Part shown: in pieces, positions 1 to 7,072 of the stretch
Layout: each line of letters opens with the position of its first letter
Position numbering within the stretch: the stretch's first letter is position 1
Assembly: GCA_036564195.1 (NCBI GenBank)
Contig: DATCLA010000214.1
Span: 1-14,792 of the forward strand
Origin: DATCLA01 sp036564195
Lineage (GTDB): Bacteria; Bacillota; UBA4882; UBA8346
Length of the DNA: 14,792 bases
Direction: 5' to 3'
Notes under the pieces: model-generated
Seen by the model: only the letters and a program-made list of their open reading frames with translations
Told to the model about the DNA's origin: nothing
Database searches by the model: none
Translations under genes and position numbers: made by a program

Positions 1-168
1 GATAAATGCCAGCCAGATGGTAGTGAAAACAGCGATAAAGGCTACCGGACTTTCAATTTTTCGCTTTCCAGGAATAAAAACAAGTACCATCAATGCCCCA
101 TACAATAAAGTCGCGAATGAAAAAAAGCTTTTTTTAAATTGATTTTGGGATTCCTGTTCATATCGCAA
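1..168 (-). CDS. ABC transporter permease, N-terminal part (runs off the window)
   Basis: Only the first 56 codons are inside the window. They hold a polar start (RYEQESQNQF) followed by two hydrophobic stretches (roughly FFSFATLLYGALMVLVFI and VAFIAVFTTIWLAFI) that look like membrane segments. The protein itself is not diagnostic. The call rests on position: it follows an SsuA-like binding protein and an SsuB-like ATPase, and overlaps the ATPase gene by 11 nt, so an SsuC/TauC/NrtB-type permease is expected. I chose the TTG at 168 because GGAGG lies 8 nt upstream, the same spacing as for other genes of this operon. The in-frame ATG at 174 is only 2 nt from that site. The N-terminus is not typical of SsuC, so another membrane protein is possible. 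Confidence 0.6.
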   Translation of the reverse strand, partial: MRYEQESQNQFKKSFFSFATLLYGALMVLVFIPGKRKIESPVAFIAVFTTIWLAFI

Positions 169-958
169 CTTCATCCCCTCCAATACGGTTTGCGATATCC
201 TGATAAAACAAGCTCATCAAGGTGGTCCGTATTTCATTGTATTTTCCGGATTTTACAACTTCTTCCCTTGGCAAATCTTTTACCAAGTCAACCTTGATCT
301 GTTCTTTGATCTTTTTTGGCTCCATGAAGATAATCCGGTCGGCCAGAAAAATGGCTTCGTCGATATCGTGAGTAACAAAAAGGACAGCTTTTCGATTCGA
401 GTTTTTTTTACATAAATTAACTGTGAGCTCTTGCAACTCCAGGCGATTCTTAGGGTCCACCGCTCCAAACGGCTCATCCATTAACAAAATTTCCGTATCC
501 ATTGCTAAAGTTCTGGCAATGGCAATGCGCTGCTGCATCCCGCCGGACAATTGATAGGGGTATTTGTCGCCGTAATTCTCCAAACCGACCAATTTTAAAA
601 ACTCAACGGCTCGATCATTAATTTCTTTTTGGTTCCGGCATATATTCGCTTGCTTGATCCCAAAGCAAACATTTTTCTTTGCAGTCAGCCAGGGAAAGAG
701 CGAATAATGCTGAAATACAATACCACGGTTGGTTCCGGTTCCCGTGACCAGTTTCCCGTCAATATAGATTTCTCCTTCAGTCGGAGCATTCAATCCTGCT
801 AAAAGAGAGATGAGTGTACTTTTACCGCATCCCGACGGACCGACTAGACAGACAAATTCGCCCGCTTCAATTTGGATATTCACCTTATCGATGGCTAAAA
901 ACTCTTTCGCAGAGTCTTTAAAGAGTAAAGACACGTTGCGCATTTCAACCTTGCTCAA
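158..958 (-). CDS. SsuB/TauB/NrtD-type ABC transporter ATPase
   Basis: This is the cytoplasmic ATPase (266 aa) of an importer of the nitrate/sulfonate/taurine family. It has Walker A GPSGCGKS (residues 40-47), a Q-loop in QHYSLFPW, signature LSGGMQQR, Walker B ILLMDEPFGAVD and the H-loop VTHD. The 'VFQHYSLFPWLTAKKNV' and 'MDEPFGAVD' stretches are typical of the SsuB/TauB branch. The reading frame is open to 1018, but the likely start is the TTG at 958: AAAGGAG sits 8 nt upstream, and the extra 20 codons would cover an inverted repeat. The gene follows the binding-protein gene after a 144-nt gap and overlaps the permease. Family membership is secure. The substrate cannot be read from an ATPase, although the sulfur context favours an organosulfur compound. 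Confidence 0.93.
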   Translation of the reverse strand: MSKVEMRNVSLLFKDSAKEFLAIDKVNIQIEAGEFVCLVGPSGCGKSTLISLLAGLNAPTEGEIYIDGKLVTGTGTNRGIVFQHYSLFPWLTAKKNVCFGIKQANICRNQKEINDRAVEFLKLVGLENYGDKYPYQLSGGMQQRIAIARTLAMDTEILLMDEPFGAVDPKNRLELQELTVNLCKKNSNRKAVLFVTHDIDEAIFLADRIIFMEPKKIKEQIKVDLVKDLPREEVVKSGKYNEIRTTLMSLFYQDIANRIGGDEVAI

Positions 959-982
959 TCTGTCATCTCCTTTCCGAATTAA

Positions 983-1094
983 GGAATTGCATAATTTCTG
1001 ATTTAAGCTTTGGCTCACAATATATTGATAGTTACATCTGAATTAGTCACTATAGATTGTGGTCAAAAGTTTTATTAAGGTATTATGCAATTCC
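983..1094 (-). repeat. Inverted repeat with nested palindromes between binding-protein and ATPase genes
   Basis: Perfect 13-nt arms, GGAATTGCATAAT at 983-995 and ATTATGCAATTCC at 1082-1094, bracket 86 nt. Inside them are shorter matched arms (CACAAT/ATTGTG and ATAGT/ACTAT). The transcript could fold into one long interrupted hairpin. The element fills nearly the whole intergenic gap. It could be a miniature inverted-repeat element or an mRNA-processing/stability hairpin that lowers ATPase and permease expression relative to the binding protein. There is no T-run after the second arm on the minus strand, so it is not a standard terminator. Confidence 0.6.
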
Positions 1095-1102
1095 CGCAAA
1101 TG

Positions 1103-2188
1103 TTAATTATCGTACTTATCGGAGAATGCTTTTAAATTTAAATAATCCTGATCATTCGGGTATCTTTGCAAAATATCTTTTAGTGCTTCTTTGAAGATAC
1201 CGGTGTCTATATGGTCTCCAATCTTTACTCGCCGTTCTTTGACAACCCCCTCCTGAACCAGATATTGATAAAAATCTCCGACCTTTTTTTTAGCGGGAGA
1301 AGGATTATACTGTGAGGCATAAGTTCCATAAAGCCCGGTTTCGATGTATACACGGTTTTGCCCTGTCAATTTCATCATTACTTTGATCGCAGTTTCAGGA
1401 TGGCTTTGAATCACCTTATAAGCACGGATCAGGGCTCTTTGGTAAGCAACATAAGCTTTTCTTTTCTTTTTAAGGGAGTCGGCATTGGCTGTCTGACGGC
1501 AGCAAGGATAGCCGGGGTCTAAGTCCGCGACATTTAAAATTACGGACAATCCCATCTGCTTGGCAATTGCTACGCCATCAGATGTAATATAGCCTACATC
1601 AGCCGTTCCTTTGGCCACCGCCTGGATAATCGGCATATTGTCAGCCAGATCACTGATGGTAATATTTTTTTGGGGAATGATCCCTATTTTGCGGAGCTGA
1701 TTTCTAACCACAAAGTCACCGGTGAACGAGCGTCCCGTAGCCCAGTTTTTCCCTCTCCAGTTTTGCCAATTGGAAAATTCTTTAGCCCTGGTGGGCTTAG
1801 TGATGATCGCTCCGCCTTCCATGGCGGAACCTCCGAAGATAACCAGATTGGAGCCCTTCGCAATAAACTGAAGTTGTCCGGTAATCCCCACGGGAACCAC
1901 ATCCACCTTTCCCAGGGTCATAGCGGTGATTGCATCGGCTGTATTTTGCAAAGTCACGCATTGAACCGTAACTCCTTCTTCTTTAAAATAACCAAGGGAA
2001 TATGCAATACTAGTTAGCGATGCTTTGATAGCCGCCGGAAACCAGGCTACTTTTAAGGTTCCGACGTAATTTGAATGGCTGGCAATGGCGGCCTTTTTTT
2101 TACCCGGTTGGGAACCAGATACCGGGAGAGTCAATACCAATGCAAATATCAAAATAACCTTGGAAATCCCGGTGATAAATTTCCTCAT
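1103..2188 (-). CDS. SsuA/NMT1-family ABC transporter substrate-binding protein
   Basis: This is an extracytoplasmic binding protein (361 aa) of the nitrate/sulfonate/taurine (NMT1/SsuA) class. A signal peptide is visible (MRKFITGISKVILIFALVLTLPVSG) with no lipobox cysteine, so it is predicted to be cleaved by signal peptidase I. The mature part has the class pattern: VAWFPAAIKASLTSIAYSLGYF near the start, then EEGVTVQCV, a stretch ending in GKVDVVPVG, and GTADVGYITSDG. The start is the ATG at 2188, 9 nt after AGGA. An upstream ATG at 2197 abuts the ribosome-binding site and is unlikely. The gene begins 69 nt after the NifD-like gene, in the same direction, so it is probably co-transcribed with the reductase. 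The ligand is unknown; a sulfonate, thioether or other small organosulfur compound is inferred from context. An unusual CC pair (PGYPCCRQTA) lies in the C-terminal half. Confidence 0.88.
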   Translation of the reverse strand: MRKFITGISKVILIFALVLTLPVSGSQPGKKKAAIASHSNYVGTLKVAWFPAAIKASLTSIAYSLGYFKEEGVTVQCVTLQNTADAITAMTLGKVDVVPVGITGQLQFIAKGSNLVIFGGSAMEGGAIITKPTRAKEFSNWQNWRGKNWATGRSFTGDFVVRNQLRKIGIIPQKNITISDLADNMPIIQAVAKGTADVGYITSDGVAIAKQMGLSVILNVADLDPGYPCCRQTANADSLKKKRKAYVAYQRALIRAYKVIQSHPETAIKVMMKLTGQNRVYIETGLYGTYASQYNPSPAKKKVGDFYQYLVQEGVVKERRVKIGDHIDTGIFKEALKDILQRYPNDQDYLNLKAFSDKYDN

Positions 2189-2257
2189 GACAACCATTCC
2201 TTTCGCTATTTAGGATGAAATAAATTTCTTAATTCAATTAATCTAAAAGGCATATGT

Positions 2258-3802
2258 TTATTCAATATTGGCATTCTTGTCAATAATATAATAGTAGGGA
2301 TCTTTCTGATACCATTCATCCTTAAACGGCAGCTGGACATTTTTTCCCAAATTTTTAGCATAATTAGGATTGGAAATGGTTCTGGCAATCCTTCTGGATA
2401 AATCATAGGCCCCTTGATAGCCCAAGATCGGGAATCTTTGGGCAAACAAAGTGATGGAGGGGATCCCCGCCTTAGTAAGCCACACTCCAACCCCCGGATG
2501 GGAAATTGCCACATCTGGCTTTAACCTTCGAAGCACGTTAAACAACTCGGAGGGTTGCGTGGAAATGCTGTTGGATACATCCCCGATGGTTGCTTCAATT
2601 TCGCTAAATAATTTGTTTCCGAAAGAATCGTAGTTAAAATTTCGAAAACCGACTACCTCCATTCCGATCTCTTTAGCCAGTAATCCCGTAGTACCGATTC
2701 TTAAATAACCTCCGCTGATGATAACTTTTTTGCCTTTCACTTTTTCTTTAATCGGGATTAACGCTTTCTCTAATTTTGCTTCCTCTTTGGCGATTAATTT
2801 TCTAGCCTCTTCTTGTAATCCGAAATATGTGGCAATTTCCATTACAAATTTTCCGGTTGAACTTATTCCAATGGGAATATTGGGTAGGATATACGGCATA
2901 TTAAATTTCTGTTTCAGAAATTCCAGGAAATATAGATCATGGACATGACAAAAGCATACATTCAGCGCAGCTTGGGTAATCATCCGCCACTCTTCCGGTT
3001 CCTTAAATTCCACAAAAATCTGCACGTTTAAACCGATTGCCTCTAAAAGGCGCTTGATCTCAGCTTCATCAGCCGGTCCGATGGACCAGGCATTAAATAA
3101 ATTAACAGTCCTGCTTTTCCGATACTCATATTGCCGGACCTGCTGTTCATAATCACGATCGTTTTTATTGAAAGGACGATAATCGACATCAGGTATAGGC
3201 TCAAATCTAAATTTTTGCAGGATCCCATGGTAAACTACATCGTAAGCGGAAGAAAATACTTTTGTCTTAAAACCCGGGCAGTGCAAAGGTACCAGAGTCG
3301 CCGTCACTTCGGACTGAAGCTGATTTATCACATCATCGAGGTCATCCCCGATGATTGCCGGAGTGCAGGACATCAAAACAAAGATCGCACTCGGTCTGAA
3401 CCTTCGGTCTGCTTCCAAAATGGTCTCTTTTAACTTCGACTCGCCACCGGATATTACATCGGTTTCAGTCAAATTGGTGCTAAACCACCTCGCGCCTTCC
3501 ATTTTCACTCCTCTGGCTGCGCCATAGGTTTTAATGCTGAAATCGATAATATGGCTTTGTGAGCCGCATCCTACCGGCCCGTGCATTATCACTACGGAGT
3601 CTTTTACGGAAAAAGAGATCAGTGTAGACACCATCATTTGGCAGAATGTCGCCTGGTTAAAATTTCGATCACAATTATTCAAGCATCCCTTTTCCGCGCA
3701 ACTCATCAGCTTACTGGTGCATCCTCCATAGGCAAAACCGGTACGACGGCTTACTTCCCTGCTCTCAGGAATTTTTGTGTCAAAATTAACATTGAATATC
3801 AA
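2258..3802 (-). CDS. Nitrogenase component 1 alpha (NifD)-like subunit of a putative reductase
   Basis: This is the 514-aa partner of the NifK-like protein. NifD hallmarks: HGPVGCG, NLTETDVISGGESKL, an LMSCTPAIIGDD block, CPGFK, and NIPIGISST. By hand alignment, C54, C79 and C146 match the P-cluster cysteines (Azotobacter alpha-62, 88, 154), and C285 in ALNVCFCHVHDLYF matches the FeMo-cofactor ligand Cys275. The position of the second ligand, His442, falls on Phe in GIPSITLFAQRFP, and alpha-Gln191 and His195 fall on Phe183 and Tyr187. This argues against N2 reduction. The N-terminus carries four extra cysteines, C28, C35, C40 and C44 (CX6CX4CX3C), which could bind another cluster. The start is a TTG 8 nt after GGGGAGG. 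A GTG at 3811 overlaps that site and is rejected. The start lies 5 nt after the stop of the K-like gene, so the two are likely translationally coupled. Confidence 0.9.
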   Translation of the reverse strand: MIFNVNFDTKIPESREVSRRTGFAYGGCTSKLMSCAEKGCLNNCDRNFNQATFCQMMVSTLISFSVKDSVVIMHGPVGCGSQSHIIDFSIKTYGAARGVKMEGARWFSTNLTETDVISGGESKLKETILEADRRFRPSAIFVLMSCTPAIIGDDLDDVINQLQSEVTATLVPLHCPGFKTKVFSSAYDVVYHGILQKFRFEPIPDVDYRPFNKNDRDYEQQVRQYEYRKSRTVNLFNAWSIGPADEAEIKRLLEAIGLNVQIFVEFKEPEEWRMITQAALNVCFCHVHDLYFLEFLKQKFNMPYILPNIPIGISSTGKFVMEIATYFGLQEEARKLIAKEEAKLEKALIPIKEKVKGKKVIISGGYLRIGTTGLLAKEIGMEVVGFRNFNYDSFGNKLFSEIEATIGDVSNSISTQPSELFNVLRRLKPDVAISHPGVGVWLTKAGIPSITLFAQRFPILGYQGAYDLSRRIARTISNPNYAKNLGKNVQLPFKDEWYQKDPYYYIIDKNANIE

Positions 3803-3807
3803 TCGAA

Positions 3808-5142
3808 TCACCTCCCCGAAATTTGAGCACTGATCAAATCTTCCAAAAGATTTAAACCGCCTTTAAATCCGGCATAACCTTTGGAAACTATAATCCTGTT
3901 AATAACGGGATAGCTGATCGATAACAAACTACCATTTAATACCTCCGCCAATTTTCGATCAATCGTACTCCCGAGAACAAATGCAGGTGAAAGTGTTTCG
4001 TAATAAGGATCCGCTCTAAATTGAAGGTTGTTTTGCGTGATATATTGCTGTATCCGGTAAGTATCTGTTTCAAAAACCAGCTCGGGTCTTTCGGAAAAAT
4101 CAATCTGATCAAATGCCTGCTTGATATGATTTTTTTGTTCTTCTGACAATTCGTCAGTAATAAAGACATACTTGGTAATCCAGCCGATCTCATTATCAAG
4201 GTATTTTGCATATGGCAATGCCTGTGTGGCATTGGCAATCACCACCGCATAGTTTTGAAAATCGGTATCCGCAATCAAATCGGTCGCCCTATCAACATAC
4301 TTGAAATAACTGTCTGTTTCTCTGTGAAGCGCTTGGGATACCGCTTCATCGTCAAGTCCCAGCTTAGCGGCAACTTGGCGGATAAAATCAACGGTGGCTT
4401 GATTTCCGATCGGTAAATCGGTAATTAGATAATCGATCCCGTGAGTCTGCCGGGCCAGGAGCGCGGCTTCGGTTCCGTATACTCTTGACAACACAATGTT
4501 TAAGGAGGCTTCTCCGGCTCTCAGAATATTTTCCTGGGTCTGATCATGGGTGAAAAAGGTGTTCGTTTCCACTCCGATCAGTCCGAGGATTCTTTTGAGC
4601 TCTTCAAGATCACCTCTGAAGTAAGGATCGTATCCCGGAACCAATCCCAAGATATTTACTAAATTCTTCTGTTTCTGACTCTTTTTGGGAATATACTGCG
4701 CAAAAAGCTCTTGAATAAGGATTGAATAACCATAATAAGAATTTCCCTTAAATCCTCCGGTGTCAATAAATAAAATCGGTTTGTCTTTCGGACCTATCCC
4801 TTTCAAAACTCCGATTACATCGTCGCCGATAATATCCGTCATACAAGTGGTAGTTACCACATACAGATCGCCATCCATTACTTCAAAAGCGCTGTTGATT
4901 TCGGTGATAAGCCGCTCACTGCCGCCGAAAATAATGTCGGACTCGCCAATATTCGAGCTGGGTACTGCCGAATTACCGCAATAACCTGCACCTAAATAAC
5001 CTCCAAGGGAATAGGCGGCTGAAAGATTACCGCCGCAGCCCTGGGCGCCATGGATAATCGGGATAGTTCTGGGCATCGCGCTTAATGTTGCCAAAACTCC
5101 ACCCAGCATACACGAGAACCTTGGTCTTTCGATATAGGACAT
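3808..5142 (-). CDS. Nitrogenase component 1 beta (NifK)-like subunit
   Basis: This 444-aa protein belongs to the nitrogenase component 1 family and looks beta-like. The N-terminus has RFSCMLGG, then HGAQGCGG, then ESDIIFGGSERL and VVTTTCMTDIIGDDV. C11, C36 and C100 match the three NifK P-cluster cysteines (70, 95, 153), and the first spacing (25) is identical. The C-terminal SYPVINRI...GYAGFKGGLNLLEDL also follows NifK. It is shorter than NifK because the long N-terminal arm is missing. The ATG has AAAGGAG 8 nt upstream. In the operon it lies between cysK and the NifD-like gene, so K precedes D, the reverse of nif operons. With the D-like partner it should form the catalytic heterotetramer, which receives electrons from the NifH-like protein through the P-cluster site. 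An extra cysteine (C55, AGYCGNS) has no assigned role. Confidence 0.9.
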   Translation of the reverse strand: MSYIERPRFSCMLGGVLATLSAMPRTIPIIHGAQGCGGNLSAAYSLGGYLGAGYCGNSAVPSSNIGESDIIFGGSERLITEINSAFEVMDGDLYVVTTTCMTDIIGDDVIGVLKGIGPKDKPILFIDTGGFKGNSYYGYSILIQELFAQYIPKKSQKQKNLVNILGLVPGYDPYFRGDLEELKRILGLIGVETNTFFTHDQTQENILRAGEASLNIVLSRVYGTEAALLARQTHGIDYLITDLPIGNQATVDFIRQVAAKLGLDDEAVSQALHRETDSYFKYVDRATDLIADTDFQNYAVVIANATQALPYAKYLDNEIGWITKYVFITDELSEEQKNHIKQAFDQIDFSERPELVFETDTYRIQQYITQNNLQFRADPYYETLSPAFVLGSTIDRKLAEVLNGSLLSISYPVINRIIVSKGYAGFKGGLNLLEDLISAQISGR

Positions 5143-5171
5143 TGCTTTCGCTCCTTTCAGTCAGCTTCTGA

Positions 5172-6113
5172 CTAAACTTGATCCCCAGAAAATAATGGGG
5201 TTGATAAATAGCGCTCACCGGTATCAGGCAGAAGCACCAAAACATTTTTTCCCACGCTCTCTCTTCTTCTGGCGATCTGGGTTGCGGCAAACAACGCAGC
5301 GCCGGATGAGATACCTACCAAAAGACCTTCTTTCCTTGCCACTTCCCGCACTGCCGCGAACGCTTCCTTGTTTCTGACCCGGAATATTTCGTCCACAATT
5401 TTTCTTTGAAACACATTGGGTATAAAACCCGGTCCAATACCTTGAATGGCATGAGGCCCCGGGGCTTCACCCGAAATGACGGACGAATCATAAGGCTCCA
5501 CCGCAATGATTTTTACATCCGGATTGTTCTCTTTCAGTACCTCGCCGACACCGGTTATTGTTCCCCCGGTACCTACTCCCGCGACAAAATAATCAACCTG
5601 GCCATCAGTATCTTCGAGAATTTCCCTGGCGGTAGTTTCCCGATGAACCCTGGGATTGGCTGGGTTGTCAAATTGCTGTGGCATAAATGAATTCTCAATC
5701 CGGGAATTTAATTCTTCCGCTTTTCGGATTGCCCCTTTCATCCCCAGCGTACCAGGGGTCAATACTAGTTCAGCTCCCAGTGCCTGTAATAACTTTCTTC
5801 TTTCCACACTCATAGTGTCCGGCATTGTCAAAATGATTTTGTAACCCTTAGCGGCGGCCACAAAAGCAAGGCCAATTCCTGTATTACCGCTGGTAGGCTC
5901 AATAATTGTGGTATCTTTATTGATCAGCCCGTTTTTTTCAGCATCGGTGATCATGGCATAAGCAATTCGGTCTTTTACACTGCTTAAAGGATTAAAATAT
6001 TCCAGCTTGGCGATTAAATTTCCGTAAAGCTGTTTATCTTTGGAATATTGATTTAATCTAAGCAGAGGTGTATTCCCTATTAATTCCGTAAGGCTATCTA
6101 CTATTTTTGGCAT
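5172..6113 (-). CDS. cysK: Cysteine synthase (O-acetylserine sulfhydrylase)
   Basis: This PLP enzyme (313 aa) makes cysteine from O-acetylserine and sulfide. The start region DSLTELIGNTPLLRL, the PLP lysine K47 in NPLSSVKDR, the substrate loop PTSGNTG, the phosphate-binding loop GTGGTITG and the stretch PGPHAIQGIGPGFIP are all typical of CysK rather than of cystathionine beta-synthase-like relatives. The frame is open upstream to 6149, but the ATG at 6113 follows GGAGGAG by about 8 nt and gives the usual N-terminus. It lies 44 nt after the NifH-like gene and 29 nt before the NifK-like gene, inside a nitrogenase-type operon. This placement suggests that sulfide is a product of the reductase, or that cysteine demand and reductase expression are linked (inference). 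Confidence 0.95.
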   Translation of the reverse strand: MPKIVDSLTELIGNTPLLRLNQYSKDKQLYGNLIAKLEYFNPLSSVKDRIAYAMITDAEKNGLINKDTTIIEPTSGNTGIGLAFVAAAKGYKIILTMPDTMSVERRKLLQALGAELVLTPGTLGMKGAIRKAEELNSRIENSFMPQQFDNPANPRVHRETTAREILEDTDGQVDYFVAGVGTGGTITGVGEVLKENNPDVKIIAVEPYDSSVISGEAPGPHAIQGIGPGFIPNVFQRKIVDEIFRVRNKEAFAAVREVARKEGLLVGISSGAALFAATQIARRRESVGKNVLVLLPDTGERYLSTPLFSGDQV

Positions 6114-6157
6114 AAAGACAACTCCTCCATCTTTTTCTCCCACCGTCAACTACTTTG

Positions 6158-7033
6158 TTAAATATTTGCCGCCACGCTCCGGACCTCCCCGGCCTCCAGC
6201 GCCAGCAATTGATCAGCCCATCGGGCGGCCCATTGCCGTAAATCTTTGATATCAAGCGGAGTAGGAATTTTGGAATCGGTATGATTAGCAATTCTGGCAG
6301 CTAACTGTTGATACACTTTGGCTTGTTCCGAGTTTGGAGCAGCTTCAATGGTAGTTTTACCCTGTAGTTCACTTTGGGTAACCGTTACCGAGCGGGGTAC
6401 ATAACCAATGACCTGGGTACCGGTTTGTTTGACAAAATCATCGATGATCTCTTTGGCATAAGGCGCATTGATGGAATTGGCAATCACCCCGCCCAATAAA
6501 GCGCCTCCGGAATTGGAGTACTTTTGGATTCCCTTAAACAAGTTATTGGCGGCATAAATCGCCATAAAATCCGCAGATGATACTGTAAAGACATGTTCGG
6601 CAATGCCTTCCCGGATCGGCACTGCAAATCCGCCACAGACCACGTCGCCTAAAACATCATAAAGCACAAAATCCAGATCCAACTCCTCAAAAACCTTTAA
6701 TTGTTTTAACAATTGCACCGCGGTAATGATTCCTCGGCCGGCGCAACCAACGCCCGGAGCCGGACCGCCGGCTTCCACGCAGTAGACTCCGGCAAACCCT
6801 TGAAAGAGCACTTCTTCGGCTTTAACAATACTCTTTTCCCGCAACGTATCAAGGACGGTCGGAATGTATTTCCCGCCCCGCAAAGTATTGGTGGAATCAC
6901 TTTTAGGATCACAGCCGAACTGCATCACTTTGTAGCCGGCAGCAGCTAAAGCAGCACTGATATTGGAGGTGGTAGTGGATTTTCCGATACCTCCCTTTCC
7001 GTAAATGGCAATCTGTTTTGTTTTTTTGGACAA
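6158..7033 (-). CDS. NifH-like Fe protein (dinitrogenase reductase homologue)
   Basis: This 291-aa ATPase should be the electron donor to the D/K-like component. The P-loop is GKGGIGKS (residues 12-19). The two cysteines that hold the inter-subunit [4Fe-4S] cluster in NifH are present as C97 (GPAPGVGCAGRG) and C133 (VLGDVVCGGFA). R100, the ADP-ribosylation arginine of true NifH, is kept. GCDPKSDST and YDVLGDVVCGG match NifH closely. The C-terminal 30 residues (RQWAARWADQLLALEAG) diverge from NifH. I chose the TTG at 7033, 8 nt after AAAGGAG. The frame is open to a TTG at 7060 with no ribosome-binding site. The sequence is nearer to NifH than to ChlL/BchL/BchX as far as can be judged by eye. 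It follows nifB by 39 nt. Confidence 0.92.
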   Translation of the reverse strand: MSKKTKQIAIYGKGGIGKSTTTSNISAALAAAGYKVMQFGCDPKSDSTNTLRGGKYIPTVLDTLREKSIVKAEEVLFQGFAGVYCVEAGGPAPGVGCAGRGIITAVQLLKQLKVFEELDLDFVLYDVLGDVVCGGFAVPIREGIAEHVFTVSSADFMAIYAANNLFKGIQKYSNSGGALLGGVIANSINAPYAKEIIDDFVKQTGTQVIGYVPRSVTVTQSELQGKTTIEAAPNSEQAKVYQQLAARIANHTDSKIPTPLDIKDLRQWAARWADQLLALEAGEVRSVAANI

Positions 7034-7072
7034 ACCGGTCACTCCTTTTGTATTTTTCAAACCGAAATAGGA

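Noticed and set aside
1670..2017. 115-codon plus-strand frame inside the binding-protein gene
   Set aside because: It lies fully opposite a well-supported gene and has no domain; it is a shadow frame.
2258..7033. Dark-operative protochlorophyllide reductase (ChlLNB), chlorophyllide reductase (BchXYZ) or F430 enzyme CfbCD
   Set aside because: Those systems do not use NifB, and no tetrapyrrole gene is present. Both D- and K-like subunits keep all P-cluster cysteines and D keeps a cofactor cysteine, which those enzymes lack.
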